Source: Phytobacter ursingii
GTDB lineage: Bacteria > Pseudomonadota > Gammaproteobacteria > Enterobacterales > Enterobacteriaceae
DNA length: 64,000 nt
Assembly (NCBI GenBank): GCA_901456055.1
Contig: CABDWT010000018.1
Coordinates: 310,001-374,000, forward strand
Direction: 5' to 3'
In this document: positions 54,968 to 64,000 of the stretch, piece by piece
How the letters are laid out: every line of letters starts with the position of its first letter
Position numbering within the stretch: position 1 is the stretch's first letter
The notes under the pieces: generated by a model
The model's database searches: none
What the model saw: only the letters and a program-made list of their open reading frames with translations
What the model was told of the DNA's origin: nothing
Made by a program: the position numbers and the translations under genes

Positions 54968-54986
54968 CATAATGATAACCATTATC
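54968..54986. promoter_or_regulatory. Fur box in the hmuR / SelW-like divergent promoter
   Basis: CATAATGATAACCATTATC matches the 19-bp Fur consensus GATAATGATAATCATTATC at 16 or more positions. It lies between divergent genes, so iron-replete Fur should repress hmuRSTUV and possibly the SelT/W/H-like gene. Confidence 0.85.
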
Positions 54987-55074
54987 AGTTGCAACAACTT
55001 CGCAATTTCTTCACGCTTTGCGCATTCTTTTGTCTACACTAAGCCAACGTTTACACTTGCTGGTTAACACGATT

Positions 55075-55362
55075 ATGCAAACCAAACCCGCTATCACCTT
55101 ACAGTACTGCTCCCAGTGCAACTGGATGCTTCGCGCCAGCTGGATGGCGCAGGAACTCCTTCACAGCTTTAGTACCGACTTAGGTTCCGTTACCCTGGCG
55201 CCAGGTACGGGCGGTATTTTTGTCATTGATATTGACGGTAAGGTTATCTGGGACCGTAAAGTGGATGGCGGTTTTCCGGATGCGGCTGAGCTGAAACGCC
55301 GCGTGCGGGATTACTGCTTCCCGGATAAAGATCTTGGGCATGTGGAAAAGAAAAACCATTAG
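55075..55362 (+). CDS. SelT/SelW/SelH-family (Rdx) thioredoxin-fold protein
   Basis: 95 aa from MQTKPAITLQ. The Rdx pattern is clear: beta-strand, YCSQCNWMLRASWMAQELL with redox pair Cys12/Cys15, then GGIFVIDIDGKVIWDRKVDG and GFPDAAELKRRVRD. Bacterial members use Cys in place of selenocysteine; a Sec codon is not used here. It is divergent from hmuR across the Fur box. A link to heme or iron stress is inferred from position only. Confidence 0.85.
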   Translation: MQTKPAITLQYCSQCNWMLRASWMAQELLHSFSTDLGSVTLAPGTGGIFVIDIDGKVIWDRKVDGGFPDAAELKRRVRDYCFPDKDLGHVEKKNH

Positions 55363-55658
55363 CCCTCAGGGAATGTGCGAGCCATCAATATTGGATGCTC
55401 GCGCATCAATAAATATCAGAGACAAACAGCACCGTGGTACCTTAATCCCTTTTTTCACCACCGCGCTTATATTTTCTCAAAAGACGGCTGCAAATAATCC
55501 TCCACGCAGTAAATATATATTTACCCATCTCAACCCAACCCATTGATTGAAAAGAGATTACTTTATTTAAGTGATCTGCTTCATATTATTTATTTTCCCC
55601 CATTAAGCCTTTTCTGCTGCCCGATATGATGCGAAAAATATCAACAATGGAGATAACA

Positions 55659-56342
55659 ATGAATAAAGATGAATCAATCAAGGATATCAGCTTATTTACC
55701 GATGCGGATACAGAATGCATGAAATCATTTTCCCATCTTGCGGAAATGATCGCAGGATTGATAGGCCCACACTGCGAAGTGGTGCTGCATTCATTTGAAG
55801 ATCACAACGCCTCGGTGAATAAAATTATTAATGGTCACCACACCGGCAGAACGGTCGGCTCGCCTATTACTGATATGGGACTTAAGACCCTGCAATTGTT
55901 CAACAAAACGGGCATCAATAATACGCTGAGCTATTTTACGCGAAATAAGAAAGGCGAATTGTTTAAATCAGCGACATCGGTGTTATTTGGCGAAGAAGGG
56001 AAAGCGATTGGGCTATTTTGCGTCAATATCAATCTCTCGGTTCCCTTTCACCAGATGCTCGAAACCCTGATCCCGGACGGTGAGGCCACCATGCCTTTTA
56101 CCGAACATTTCGCTGCCAGCCCGCATGAGGTCGTAATGGAAGCGGCAGATAAGGTCATTGCCAGCGTACAAAAAGACGTCATGATAACCCGCAAATTCAA
56201 AAACAAAGAGGTGGTTAATCAGCTGTATAATAACGGGATTTTCGAACTAAAAGACGCGGTTAAAATTGTCGCTGCCCGTCTTGGTATCACCCGCTATGCC
56301 ATCTACAAGTATTTGCGTGAACGTAAGTCCCACCAGGCATAA
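55659..56342 (+). CDS. YheO-like PAS/HTH transcriptional regulator
   Basis: 227 aa from MNKDESIKD, with GGAG 7 bp upstream. The N-terminal YheO PAS-like domain contains MIAGLIGPHCEVVLHSFED and SVLFGEEGKAIGLFCVNIN. The C-terminal helix-turn-helix (HTH_22) reads ELKDAVKIVAARLGITRYAI followed by YKYLRE. Relatives include YheO and DauR, which senses D-arginine. It lies directly upstream of tpl on the same strand, 598 bp away, and may respond to an amino acid. Confidence 0.82.
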   Translation: MNKDESIKDISLFTDADTECMKSFSHLAEMIAGLIGPHCEVVLHSFEDHNASVNKIINGHHTGRTVGSPITDMGLKTLQLFNKTGINNTLSYFTRNKKGELFKSATSVLFGEEGKAIGLFCVNINLSVPFHQMLETLIPDGEATMPFTEHFAASPHEVVMEAADKVIASVQKDVMITRKFKNKEVVNQLYNNGIFELKDAVKIVAARLGITRYAIYKYLRERKSHQA

Positions 56343-56506
56343 TGCCTGTCGTTGCGCGGCCATCATGGCTGCGCCCTGCCCCTTTTTCGCTTCAGTGCCG
56401 ATATCTGTCACAGTGTACTTTGTGAACGGAAAACAATACCCTCCACACATCACGATCACTATAACCTACTGAAAAACATTCAGTTAACATTGCAACACAA
56501 CCTGAC

Positions 56507-56524
56507 CGTAAACCAAAATTTACG
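56507..56524. promoter_or_regulatory. Strong TyrR box
   Basis: CGTAAA-CCAAAA-TTTACG, a perfect palindrome matching the TyrR consensus TGTAAA-N6-TTTACA except for the outermost pair. Activation of tpl by TyrR with tyrosine or phenylalanine is established in C. freundii. Confidence 0.8.
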
Positions 56525-56731
56525 ACAACAAGTGATCTTTATGAAATGAATGAACGCTAAAACGGGATTTATTTCTCAATTTCACTCCGCTGGTTCACAT
56601 TTCAAAACAGCGGCAAAAAAGCGTCGTTCATTGAATGTTCCAGAATAAATGGGATGATTGCCTTTCTGTTTATTTCGGCATGCCTCCCAGCTAATACAAT
56701 CACTTGAAAATAGAGTGTATTTTATTTTTAT

Positions 56732-56747
56732 TGTGAACTTTATCACC
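56732..56747. promoter_or_regulatory. CRP site upstream of tpl
   Basis: TGTGA-ACTTTA-TCACC matches the CRP consensus TGTGA-N6-TCACA in nine of ten conserved bases. It lies about 210 bp before the ATG, in keeping with known catabolite control of tpl. Confidence 0.75.
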
Positions 56748-56768
56748 CGTTTTACATTATTTAAGGAA

Positions 56769-58311
<1,543 letters not shown>

Positions 58312-58320
58312 TGTGTTTTC

Positions 58321-58350
58321 CTGCCCCATGACCTGATGGGGCAGTTTTGT
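58321..58350 (+). terminator. Terminator between tpl and tutB
   Basis: CTGCCCCAT-GACCTG-ATGGGGCAG followed by TTTTGTTT, ten bases after the tpl stop. Read-through or a separate promoter must supply tutB. Confidence 0.85.
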
Positions 58351-58471
58351 TTCTCGCCGATAAAAAATGATGTTCAAACTTATATAACGCTACCCTGAAT
58401 ATTCCTTTTGCAGCCAATACTTCTGCAACCTGAATAATGACGGGTAAGAGACTTATTCAGGAATATCTATT

Positions 58472-59734
58472 ATGGCTCTCTCTTTATCCGAACCGATTCG
58501 TGACGCCGGGCTGACCAGCGGCGCCATGCTTGTTATTGCTACCGTGGTGGGTGGCGGTATGTTTTCACTGCCTATCGCGATGGCGGGCGTCTGGTTTCCG
58601 GGTGCCACCCTGGTCCTTATTGCCATTTCGCTGATGATGCTGATGACCGGATTAATGCTGGTGGAAGTGAATCTGCATTTTGATGTCGGCGCCAGTTTTA
58701 ATACTTTTACCCTGGAACTGCTCGGCAAACGCTGGAATTTTGTTGTCGGCCTCGCCTTCGGTTTTGTTTTATATATCCTGACCTACGCCTATATTTCCGG
58801 CTCGTCGGCGGTATTATCGAACACGATCGCCAAATACAGCGGGATGACCTTGCCTTCCCCCGTGTCGATTATTCTGGTGAGTGTGATTGTCAGCCTGATT
58901 GCGTGGTATAGCTCGTTGCTGGTTGGCCGCATCACCACCGTTCTGATCTTCGGTAAATTTATCGCTTTCTTCGCCACCTTTTCCGGCATGATTGGCACGA
59001 TTAATCTTGATAACCTGATCGATAGCGCCAGCGTCGCTTTACCGCAAACCCGCTATCTGCCCTATGTGTTAATGACCCTGCCGTTTTGTATTATCTCTTT
59101 CGGCTTTCATGGCAATGTGCCAAGCCTGGTGAAGCTTTACGGTAAAGAGAATATTCATCACATTAAAAATTCCATTATCGTCGGAACGTTATTTGCGCTG
59201 ATTCTCTATATCTTCTGGCTGGCAGTGACCATGGGCAATATCAGTCGTGCGGACTTCTCGCCGATTATCGCCAAAGGCGGCAATATCGATGTGTTTGTTG
59301 AGGCGATTGGCGGGATTTTTACCAGCCGCTATATGGAATTGATTTTGACGTTCTTCGGTAATTTTGCCGTTGCCAGTTCGCTGCTGGCTGCCACGCTCGG
59401 ACTGTTTGATTACATTGCCGACCTGTTCCATTTTCCCAATAACGGCATCGGGCGCTGCAAAACCGCCGTGGTGACCTACCTGCCTCCGGCGGCGGTGTGC
59501 CTGTTTTTCCCCAATGGTTTTGTCCACGCTATCGGTTATGCCGGGCTGGCGTTTACCATCTGGAGCGTGATCCTGCCGCCCTTCCTGGTAAAAAGCGCCC
59601 GCCAGCGCTTTGCCACAGCCGCTTACCGAGCGCCCTGCAATAATGCCGTGCTCAATACCGTTATCGTCTGCGGCGGGATCGTCTATTTAACCGTTATTCT
59701 TGAAGTTTTTGGCCTGCTTCCCGTGTTTCGTTAA
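58472..59734 (+). CDS. tutB: Tyrosine-specific permease (HAAAP family)
   Basis: 420 aa with eleven hydrophobic segments. The aromatic amino-acid permease signatures of TyrP/Mtr/TnaB are visible: IATVVGGGMFSLPIAMAG near the start, LEVNLHFDVGASFNT-like loop and PFCIISFGFHGNVPSLVKLY. It supplies tyrosine to the lyase. In Erwinia herbicola tpl and tutB are adjacent and TyrR-controlled, as here. Confidence 0.92.
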   Translation: MALSLSEPIRDAGLTSGAMLVIATVVGGGMFSLPIAMAGVWFPGATLVLIAISLMMLMTGLMLVEVNLHFDVGASFNTFTLELLGKRWNFVVGLAFGFVLYILTYAYISGSSAVLSNTIAKYSGMTLPSPVSIILVSVIVSLIAWYSSLLVGRITTVLIFGKFIAFFATFSGMIGTINLDNLIDSASVALPQTRYLPYVLMTLPFCIISFGFHGNVPSLVKLYGKENIHHIKNSIIVGTLFALILYIFWLAVTMGNISRADFSPIIAKGGNIDVFVEAIGGIFTSRYMELILTFFGNFAVASSLLAATLGLFDYIADLFHFPNNGIGRCKTAVVTYLPPAAVCLFFPNGFVHAIGYAGLAFTIWSVILPPFLVKSARQRFATAAYRAPCNNAVLNTVIVCGGIVYLTVILEVFGLLPVFR

Positions 59735-59758
59735 CGGGCGTTAGCACGGAGGATGGCG

Positions 59759-59875
59759 ATGTTTCTGACCCTGCTCCATTACCAGCAACCCCTGTTTTAT
59801 CGCTTTACGTTGCTGCGTGTTGTGGTGACGCTTTTACGCAGCATGGGACTGCGTAAAAAAACGCGTTGCCAGTAA
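59759..59875 (+). CDS. Possible 38-aa basic small protein after tutB
   Basis: MFLTLLHYQQPLFYRFTLLR, then VVVTLLRSMGLRKKTRCQ. A perfect GGAGG lies 6 bp upstream, 24 bp after tutB stops, so it would be co-translated. The peptide is amphipathic to hydrophobic with a basic tail, like many small membrane-bound proteins. I recognise no family; it may be chance. Confidence 0.4.
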   Translation: MFLTLLHYQQPLFYRFTLLRVVVTLLRSMGLRKKTRCQ

Positions 59876-59949
59876 ACCAGAGCCTGCGTTGCAGGCCCTG
59901 TGTTAAATACTCATCCCCGCTCAATCTGGCTACGAAGGTTTGGCGGGGA

Positions 59950-60894
59950 TTACGACTCACTCCTGGCCGCGGTGCTGGCGCGAACAATATTACGCCCGGA
60001 ACGCTTTGCCTCGTACAGCGCGTCATCCGCCGCCTGAATTAAACTGCCATAGTCTGTATGCACTCGTTGGTTGAGGCTGGCAACACCGACGCTGACGCTC
60101 ACGACGTCACCCGGCGAACCAGAATGCGGCAGTCCCAGCGCCTGCACACTGGCGCGCAATCTTTCCGCGACGACGACCGCATCGGCCGAGCGCGTTTCCG
60201 GTAAAAGCGCACAAAACTCTTCCCCGCCGTAACGGAAAAGCATGTCATAAGGACGCAACAGCGACCCCCGCATGGCTACCGCTATCTGTTGCAGGCACAA
60301 ATCACCCTGCTGATGACCATAACGATCGTTGTAGCGCTTGAAGTAATCCACATCAATCAACAACAGCGCCAGCGGTTTGTTATTACGCTTACTGGCACGC
60401 CACTCTTTCGCAATGCATAAATCGAAATAGCGACGATTGCCCACCCCCGTCAGCCCATCAGAGAGCGATTGCGAGAGCAGCACATGTGCCTGTTCGCGTA
60501 ACAGCGACTCCCGGCGAACGGCCATACTGACATCCACAATCTGAATGAGGCAGTAGCGTTCCACATCGCCCAGCGGGACGATAGTGATCGCCTGACTTAA
60601 ACGCTCACCGGGCTGCGCGGGTTCCGCAAACAGTGGGAACGGTGAGCGATGCAGCGATTGCGACAACAGTGCCGGTAAGTTGTGACATATCGCTTGTTTA
60701 ATCGCTACGCCAACCCGATGGTTACGTAGATCCGGAAAAATGGCGAAAAAATCCTGACCTTTGGCTTCGCTTGCCGCTCGACCGGTATGTGCTTCTAACC
60801 ACGCGTTCCACAACGTAATCCTGTAGTTCGCATCAACAACAATCACGCCCAGACTCAGGGCGGAAAATGCATCCAGTAGCAGCTTGTCATTCAT
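59950..60894 (-). CDS. Diguanylate cyclase with N-terminal PAS domain
   Basis: 314 aa. A PAS-like sensor at about 5-125, then a GGDEF domain beginning DGLTGVGNRRYFD. The active site is GGEEF at 223-227 and the product-inhibition site RPYD (214-217) lies exactly five residues before it, so the enzyme should be active and feedback-regulated by c-di-GMP. No membrane segment or signal. Last gene of a CheY-like/CheC/GGDEF operon, starting 5 bp after the cheC-like stop. Confidence 0.93.
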   Translation of the reverse strand: MNDKLLLDAFSALSLGVIVVDANYRITLWNAWLEAHTGRAASEAKGQDFFAIFPDLRNHRVGVAIKQAICHNLPALLSQSLHRSPFPLFAEPAQPGERLSQAITIVPLGDVERYCLIQIVDVSMAVRRESLLREQAHVLLSQSLSDGLTGVGNRRYFDLCIAKEWRASKRNNKPLALLLIDVDYFKRYNDRYGHQQGDLCLQQIAVAMRGSLLRPYDMLFRYGGEEFCALLPETRSADAVVVAERLRASVQALGLPHSGSPGDVVSVSVGVASLNQRVHTDYGSLIQAADDALYEAKRSGRNIVRASTAARSES

Positions 60895-60899
60895 GGTTA

Positions 60900-61538
60900 T
60901 CAGAGCCCGTCGGAAGCCAAACCAGATTCAACACGTTCAATATAGAGACTGATTTGTTCGCGCAAATCACGCAACGCCGACATGTCCAGGATAAAAGCCA
61001 GATACCCTTCAATTTCCTGACGTTCCAGCGAAAAATCGATACGCAACATCAGCACCGATGGGTCACTGGGGTCGTGCGACGGGTTCAGGATCTGCTCACT
61101 GGTTCCCACACGAAACACGGGCAATGAACCCTGTAACTCTTTCTGAAACATATTCGCCAGCGTGCCCACACAGGCATTGAGCACGATGTTGCCGATTTCG
61201 CTCATCGCTTCGCGCTCCATCTCACCCAGCTCATGGGCAGGGATCAAATCGCCCACCATCATGCGGACGATTTCAAAGCTGGCGGTCTCCGGAAACATCA
61301 GAATAGCTTCGGTGGCATACGCCCCTTTGTATTGTTGGCTGATACCACACAACGAGAGGCCGGCGCCGAGTTCATCGGCCGCTTCCGAGCGCGTGGTAAT
61401 GCGCACCGACGGGACAGACATACGGACTTCTTCATTAACGATGTCACTCATCGCGGCAGCCGCGTGACCTACACCGATATTGAAGATCTCCATCAGGCTG
61501 TCTGCTTCGATTTCGCTCATATCCGTCAAATCGATCAT
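60900..61538 (-). CDS. CheC/CheX-type phosphatase
   Basis: 212 aa. Two copies of the CheC active-site pattern ExxN are present: SLMEIFNIGVGHAAAAMSD (Glu17, Asn20) and EREAMSEIGNIVLNAC (Glu114, Asn117), as in CheC. CheC dephosphorylates CheY-P in Bacillus and Thermotoga; enteric chemotaxis uses CheZ instead. It overlaps the CheY-like gene by one base (TGATG) and precedes the diguanylate cyclase. The likely target is the adjacent response regulator. Confidence 0.9.
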   Translation of the reverse strand: MIDLTDMSEIEADSLMEIFNIGVGHAAAAMSDIVNEEVRMSVPSVRITTRSEAADELGAGLSLCGISQQYKGAYATEAILMFPETASFEIVRMMVGDLIPAHELGEMEREAMSEIGNIVLNACVGTLANMFQKELQGSLPVFRVGTSEQILNPSHDPSDPSVLMLRIDFSLERQEIEGYLAFILDMSALRDLREQISLYIERVESGLASDGL

Positions 61539-61903
61539 CAGTTCGACTCCAGGTTTTGCAGCATGGCGTGAATTTGCGGTTCTTTAATCGGTTTGGATAA
61601 AAAGCCCAGACCAAGCTGGTCGGCCTGGGCCTGCACGGAGTTCTGCACGTTGGCCGTCAACAGAACGATATGCATATCCGGGTGAGTCTCACGCAGGATT
61701 GCCGCCGCGGCAAGACCGCCCATTCCTGGCATATTGACATCCAGCAGGATCAGATACGGCTTTTTGATAGCCGCCATCTCAATAGCCTGTTCGCCCGTCG
61801 CCGCCTCTTCAATCTGCCACTCAGGATGCTGGCTGAGCACATACTGTTTTGAGATCATGCGTGACAATCGGCTGTCATCCACGATGAGAATATGTCTGGA
61901 CAT
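61538..61903 (-). CDS. CheY-like single-domain response regulator
   Basis: 121 aa. Receiver residues all present: acidic pair Asp9/Asp10, phospho-acceptor Asp55 in LLDVNMPG, Thr83 in LLTANVQ and Lys104 in SKPIK. No output domain. The gene is first in the three-gene operon with CheC and the diguanylate cyclase. No histidine kinase is nearby, so its phosphodonor lies elsewhere. Confidence 0.93.
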   Translation of the reverse strand: MSRHILIVDDSRLSRMISKQYVLSQHPEWQIEEAATGEQAIEMAAIKKPYLILLDVNMPGMGGLAAAAILRETHPDMHIVLLTANVQNSVQAQADQLGLGFLSKPIKEPQIHAMLQNLESN

Positions 61904-62211
61904 AATTTTACGTTCTCTTTTCTTTATTCAACTGGCATAAATTCACCCGACTTGCAGTGTCGGTCCGGGCACGCAGTACCGCTTATTCTCACCCTGGTTG
62001 CGCAATATTTCCGTTAGGTCACTCTATTCATCGGCAGCAATGACTATTTACTTAGTGCCAGATTGTAAGAAGTTGCATATCGTCTGCGGCTTAGTCTGCC
62101 GATTGCTGTTTTATTCGCCATAACGCCATTCTAGTGTGAAAACAGGCGGGCAATGCGCAGAAAAGGAGACCAAATGTACAAGGCGGTGCGTTATGGATTG
62201 TGCTTAATCGG

Positions 62212-62244
62212 CAAAAAAAAAGCGGAGCATGACTGCCCCGCTTT
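62212..62244 (-). terminator. Terminator of the aldehyde dehydrogenase gene
   Basis: Read leftwards: AGCGG..GC-hexaloop-GC..CCGCT followed by nine T, 30 bp past the stop codon. Confidence 0.85.
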
Positions 62245-62273
62245 TCCCCGATGTTGATGCACTACACGTGGTT

Positions 62274-63794
62274 TTAGTAGAAGCCCATTGCCTTACCGCT
62301 GTAACTCACCAGCAAGTTTTTAATCTGTTGATAGTGGCTCAGCGCGAGTTTATGGGTCTCACGCCCTACGCCGGAGTTTTTATACCCACCAAAGGCCGCA
62401 TGGGCCGGATAGAGGTGGTAGCAGTTGGTCCACACGCGTCCGGCTTTAATATTGCGCCCCATACGCCAGGCGCGATTGATATCCAGCGTCCACAGCCCGG
62501 CCCCCAGTCCATACTCGGTGTCGTTGGCGATACGCAGCGCTTCGGCTTCATCTTTAAAGGTGGTAATACCGATAACCGGCCCGAAGATCTCCTCCTGGAA
62601 GCAGCGCATATGGTTCTCGCCTTTGATCAAGGTCGGCTGGATATAGAAGCCATTTTGTAGGTGGTTATCATGCGCAACGTGCGCGCCGCCGGTGATGATT
62701 TCGCCCCCTTCTTCCCGGGCGATATTGATGTAAGAGAGGATCTTGTCGTACTGCTCGCGGGAGGCCTGCGCGCCGATCATGGTGTCGGTGTCAAAGGGGT
62801 CGCCTTTGCGGATGTTTTCCATACGCGCCACGACTTTTTCAACAAACTGCGGGTAGATAGATTCTTGCACCAGCACGCGCGATGGGCACGTACAGACTTC
62901 GCCCTGGTTAAAGAAGCCCAGCACCACCCCTTCAATGGCTTTATCGATATACTCTTCATCACCATTGAGCACATCTTCAAAGTAGATATTCGGCGATTTA
63001 CCGCCCAGCTCGACGGTGCTCGGAATGATGTTGTCCGCGGCGCAAGAGAGGATGTGGCGGCCGATGGGCGTTGAGCCGGTAAAGGCGATTTTTTCAATAC
63101 GCTTGCTGCGGGCCAGCGGCTCGCCCGCTTCGGTACCGTAGCCATGCACCACGTTCAGTACCCCTTTTGGCAGCAAATCACCGATCAGTTCCATCAGCAC
63201 GCAAATGCCGAGCGGGGTCTGTTCTGCCGGTTTCAGTACGATACAGTTACCTGCCGCCAGCGCCGGAGCCAGTTTCCAGGCGGCCATCAACAGCGGGAAG
63301 TTCCACGGGATAATCTGACCGACCACCCCCAGCGGTTCATAGATGTGGTAGGCGACGGTATTGCTGTCAATTTCTGCTGCCGTCCCTTCCTGCGCGCGGA
63401 TACAGCCGGCAAAGTAGCGGAAATGATCCACCGCCAGCGGTAAATCCGCATTCAGGGTTTCGCGGATGGGTTTACCGTTATCCCAGGTTTCCGTCAACGC
63501 CAGCAGCTCAAGATTCTGCTCAATGCGATCGGCGATCGCCAACAGCACGTTGGAACGATCCTGCGCGCTGGTTTTGCCCCACGCATCTGCGGCGGCATGG
63601 GCGGCGTCGAGCGCCTTTTCAATGTCTGCTGCACCTGAACGCGGGAACTCAGCAATCACTTCCCCGGTTACCGGCGTGGTATTGGTAAACCAGCGCCCTT
63701 CTACCGGATCGACAAATTCACCGCCAATGTAGTTGCCATAACGTTTTTTAAAGGAGACTTTAGCGCCAGTCTGGCCAGGGTGAATGTATTTCAT
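62274..63794 (-). CDS. NAD(P)-dependent aldehyde dehydrogenase, AldB/ExaC-like
   Basis: 506 aa. ALDH landmarks: [20 protein letters not shown], the cofactor motif FTGSTPIG, catalytic Glu in ELGGKSPN, nucleophile Cys in [11 protein letters not shown], and [13 protein letters not shown]. The C-terminus [20 protein letters not shown] and [10 protein letters not shown] match the AldB/ExaC (acetaldehyde dehydrogenase) group, but it is clearly different from E. coli AldB. AGAGG precedes the start. It probably oxidises acetaldehyde or other short aldehydes. Confidence 0.92.
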   Translation of the reverse strand: MKYIHPGQTGAKVSFKKRYGNYIGGEFVDPVEGRWFTNTTPVTGEVIAEFPRSGAADIEKALDAAHAAADAWGKTSAQDRSNVLLAIADRIEQNLELLALTETWDNGKPIRETLNADLPLAVDHFRYFAGCIRAQEGTAAEIDSNTVAYHIYEPLGVVGQIIPWNFPLLMAAWKLAPALAAGNCIVLKPAEQTPLGICVLMELIGDLLPKGVLNVVHGYGTEAGEPLARSKRIEKIAFTGSTPIGRHILSCAADNIIPSTVELGGKSPNIYFEDVLNGDEEYIDKAIEGVVLGFFNQGEVCTCPSRVLVQESIYPQFVEKVVARMENIRKGDPFDTDTMIGAQASREQYDKILSYINIAREEGGEIITGGAHVAHDNHLQNGFYIQPTLIKGENHMRCFQEEIFGPVIGITTFKDEAEALRIANDTEYGLGAGLWTLDINRAWRMGRNIKAGRVWTNCYHLYPAHAAFGGYKNSGVGRETHKLALSHYQQIKNLLVSYSGKAMGFY

Positions 63795-63858
63795 AAGATG
63801 TTCCTCTATTTTTATGGGTACAGGTGAGGCGTCGCGCCCTGTGCGGACACCTCTTCAT

Positions 63859-63876
63859 AAGCAGCTCTTATGCCAA
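63859..63876 (-). promoter_or_regulatory. Candidate sigma-54 promoter for the aldehyde dehydrogenase gene
   Basis: TTGGCATAAGAGCTGCTT on the minus strand has the invariant GG and GC exactly 10 bases apart and fits TGGCA-N-TGC. Its position gives a leader of about 55 nt. ExaC/AcoD-type dehydrogenases are often activated by AcoR-type enhancer proteins; none is inside the window. Confidence 0.5.
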
Positions 63877-64000
63877 AACCAGTCCCGAAGAGAGAAAACC
63901 TTTTATTTGTCTTTAAAAACAATCCATTAATGAATCAGCACGCTTCCCGTCATCGTTTCTCAGGCCAAAAAATATCGTGTCGCCCTTCGCGAACTGTGTC

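Overview
The window looks like a chromosomal segment of a Citrobacter-type enterobacterium (Enterobacterales, Gammaproteobacteria). The strongest pointer is a tyrosine phenol-lyase gene followed by a tyrosine permease (tpl-tutB, 56.9-59.7 kb), a pair best known from Citrobacter freundii and Erwinia herbicola. KatG, ArsRDABC, NepI-like and heme-uptake proteins close to Escherichia/Salmonella/Yersinia relatives agree with this. The tyrosine phenol-lyase differs at many positions from the C. freundii enzyme as I remember it, so I do not name a species. I see no rRNA, tRNA, CRISPR array or intact insertion sequence.

Layout. 0-8.7 kb: a seven-gene fructan/fructo-oligosaccharide locus: a LacI-type repressor cut by the window edge, a permease, a cytoplasmic GH32, a porin, an exported GH32, a second porin and a fructokinase. 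Its gene content matches the fos locus described in extraintestinal E. coli. 8.9-16.4 kb: accessory genes (DUF1963, P-loop kinase, aminoglycoside-phosphotransferase-like kinase, TetR-controlled alpha/beta hydrolase, AraC-controlled NepI-like exporter, orphan solute-binding protein) and a scar of broken LysR and aldo/keto-reductase genes. 16.5-21.5 kb: an MFS exporter, a structured 0.5-kb non-coding stretch and a second marR-emrA-emrB-type efflux operon. 21.5-22.9 kb: a transporter remnant with an 8-bp tandem repeat and an AT-rich Sel1-repeat lipoprotein gene.

23-31 kb: two divergent gene sets around a LysR regulator, carrying amine oxidase, ChrR-like cupin, AhpD-like, SDR, OsmC-like, a second carboxymuconolactone-decarboxylase-fold protein, zinc alcohol dehydrogenase and MFS genes. 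This looks like one detoxification or catabolic unit of unknown substrate. 31.2-35.6 kb: a complete arsRDABC operon. 36-41.7 kb: a mosaic accessory zone with a WbuC-like cupin, an orphan 174-aa protein, a palindromic mobile-looking element, an imported GC-rich TetR/thioredoxin-reductase-like/monooxygenase module, DUF2625 and DUF7661. A degenerate hairpin repeat recurs at the joints between accessory blocks from 22 to 41.4 kb.

41.9-46.2 kb: a phosphonate-type ABC importer (ATPase, binding protein, two permeases) with a convergent HAD phosphatase. 46.6-48.7 kb: katG. 48.8-54.9 kb: hmuRSTUV heme uptake behind a Fur box, with a divergent SelT/SelW/SelH-like gene. 55.7-59.9 kb: a YheO-like regulator, tpl with TyrR and CRP sites, and tutB. 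60-61.9 kb: a three-gene CheY-like/CheC/diguanylate cyclase operon. 62.3-63.8 kb: an aldehyde dehydrogenase with a candidate sigma-54 promoter.

The most unusual items are the CheY-CheC-GGDEF operon, the LysR-centred redox cluster, the dispersed hairpin repeat, the palindromic element at 37.9 kb, and the phosphonate-type importer paired with a phosphatase but no C-P bond-cleaving enzyme. Functional statements are inferred from recalled family motifs and gene order; no database search was run.
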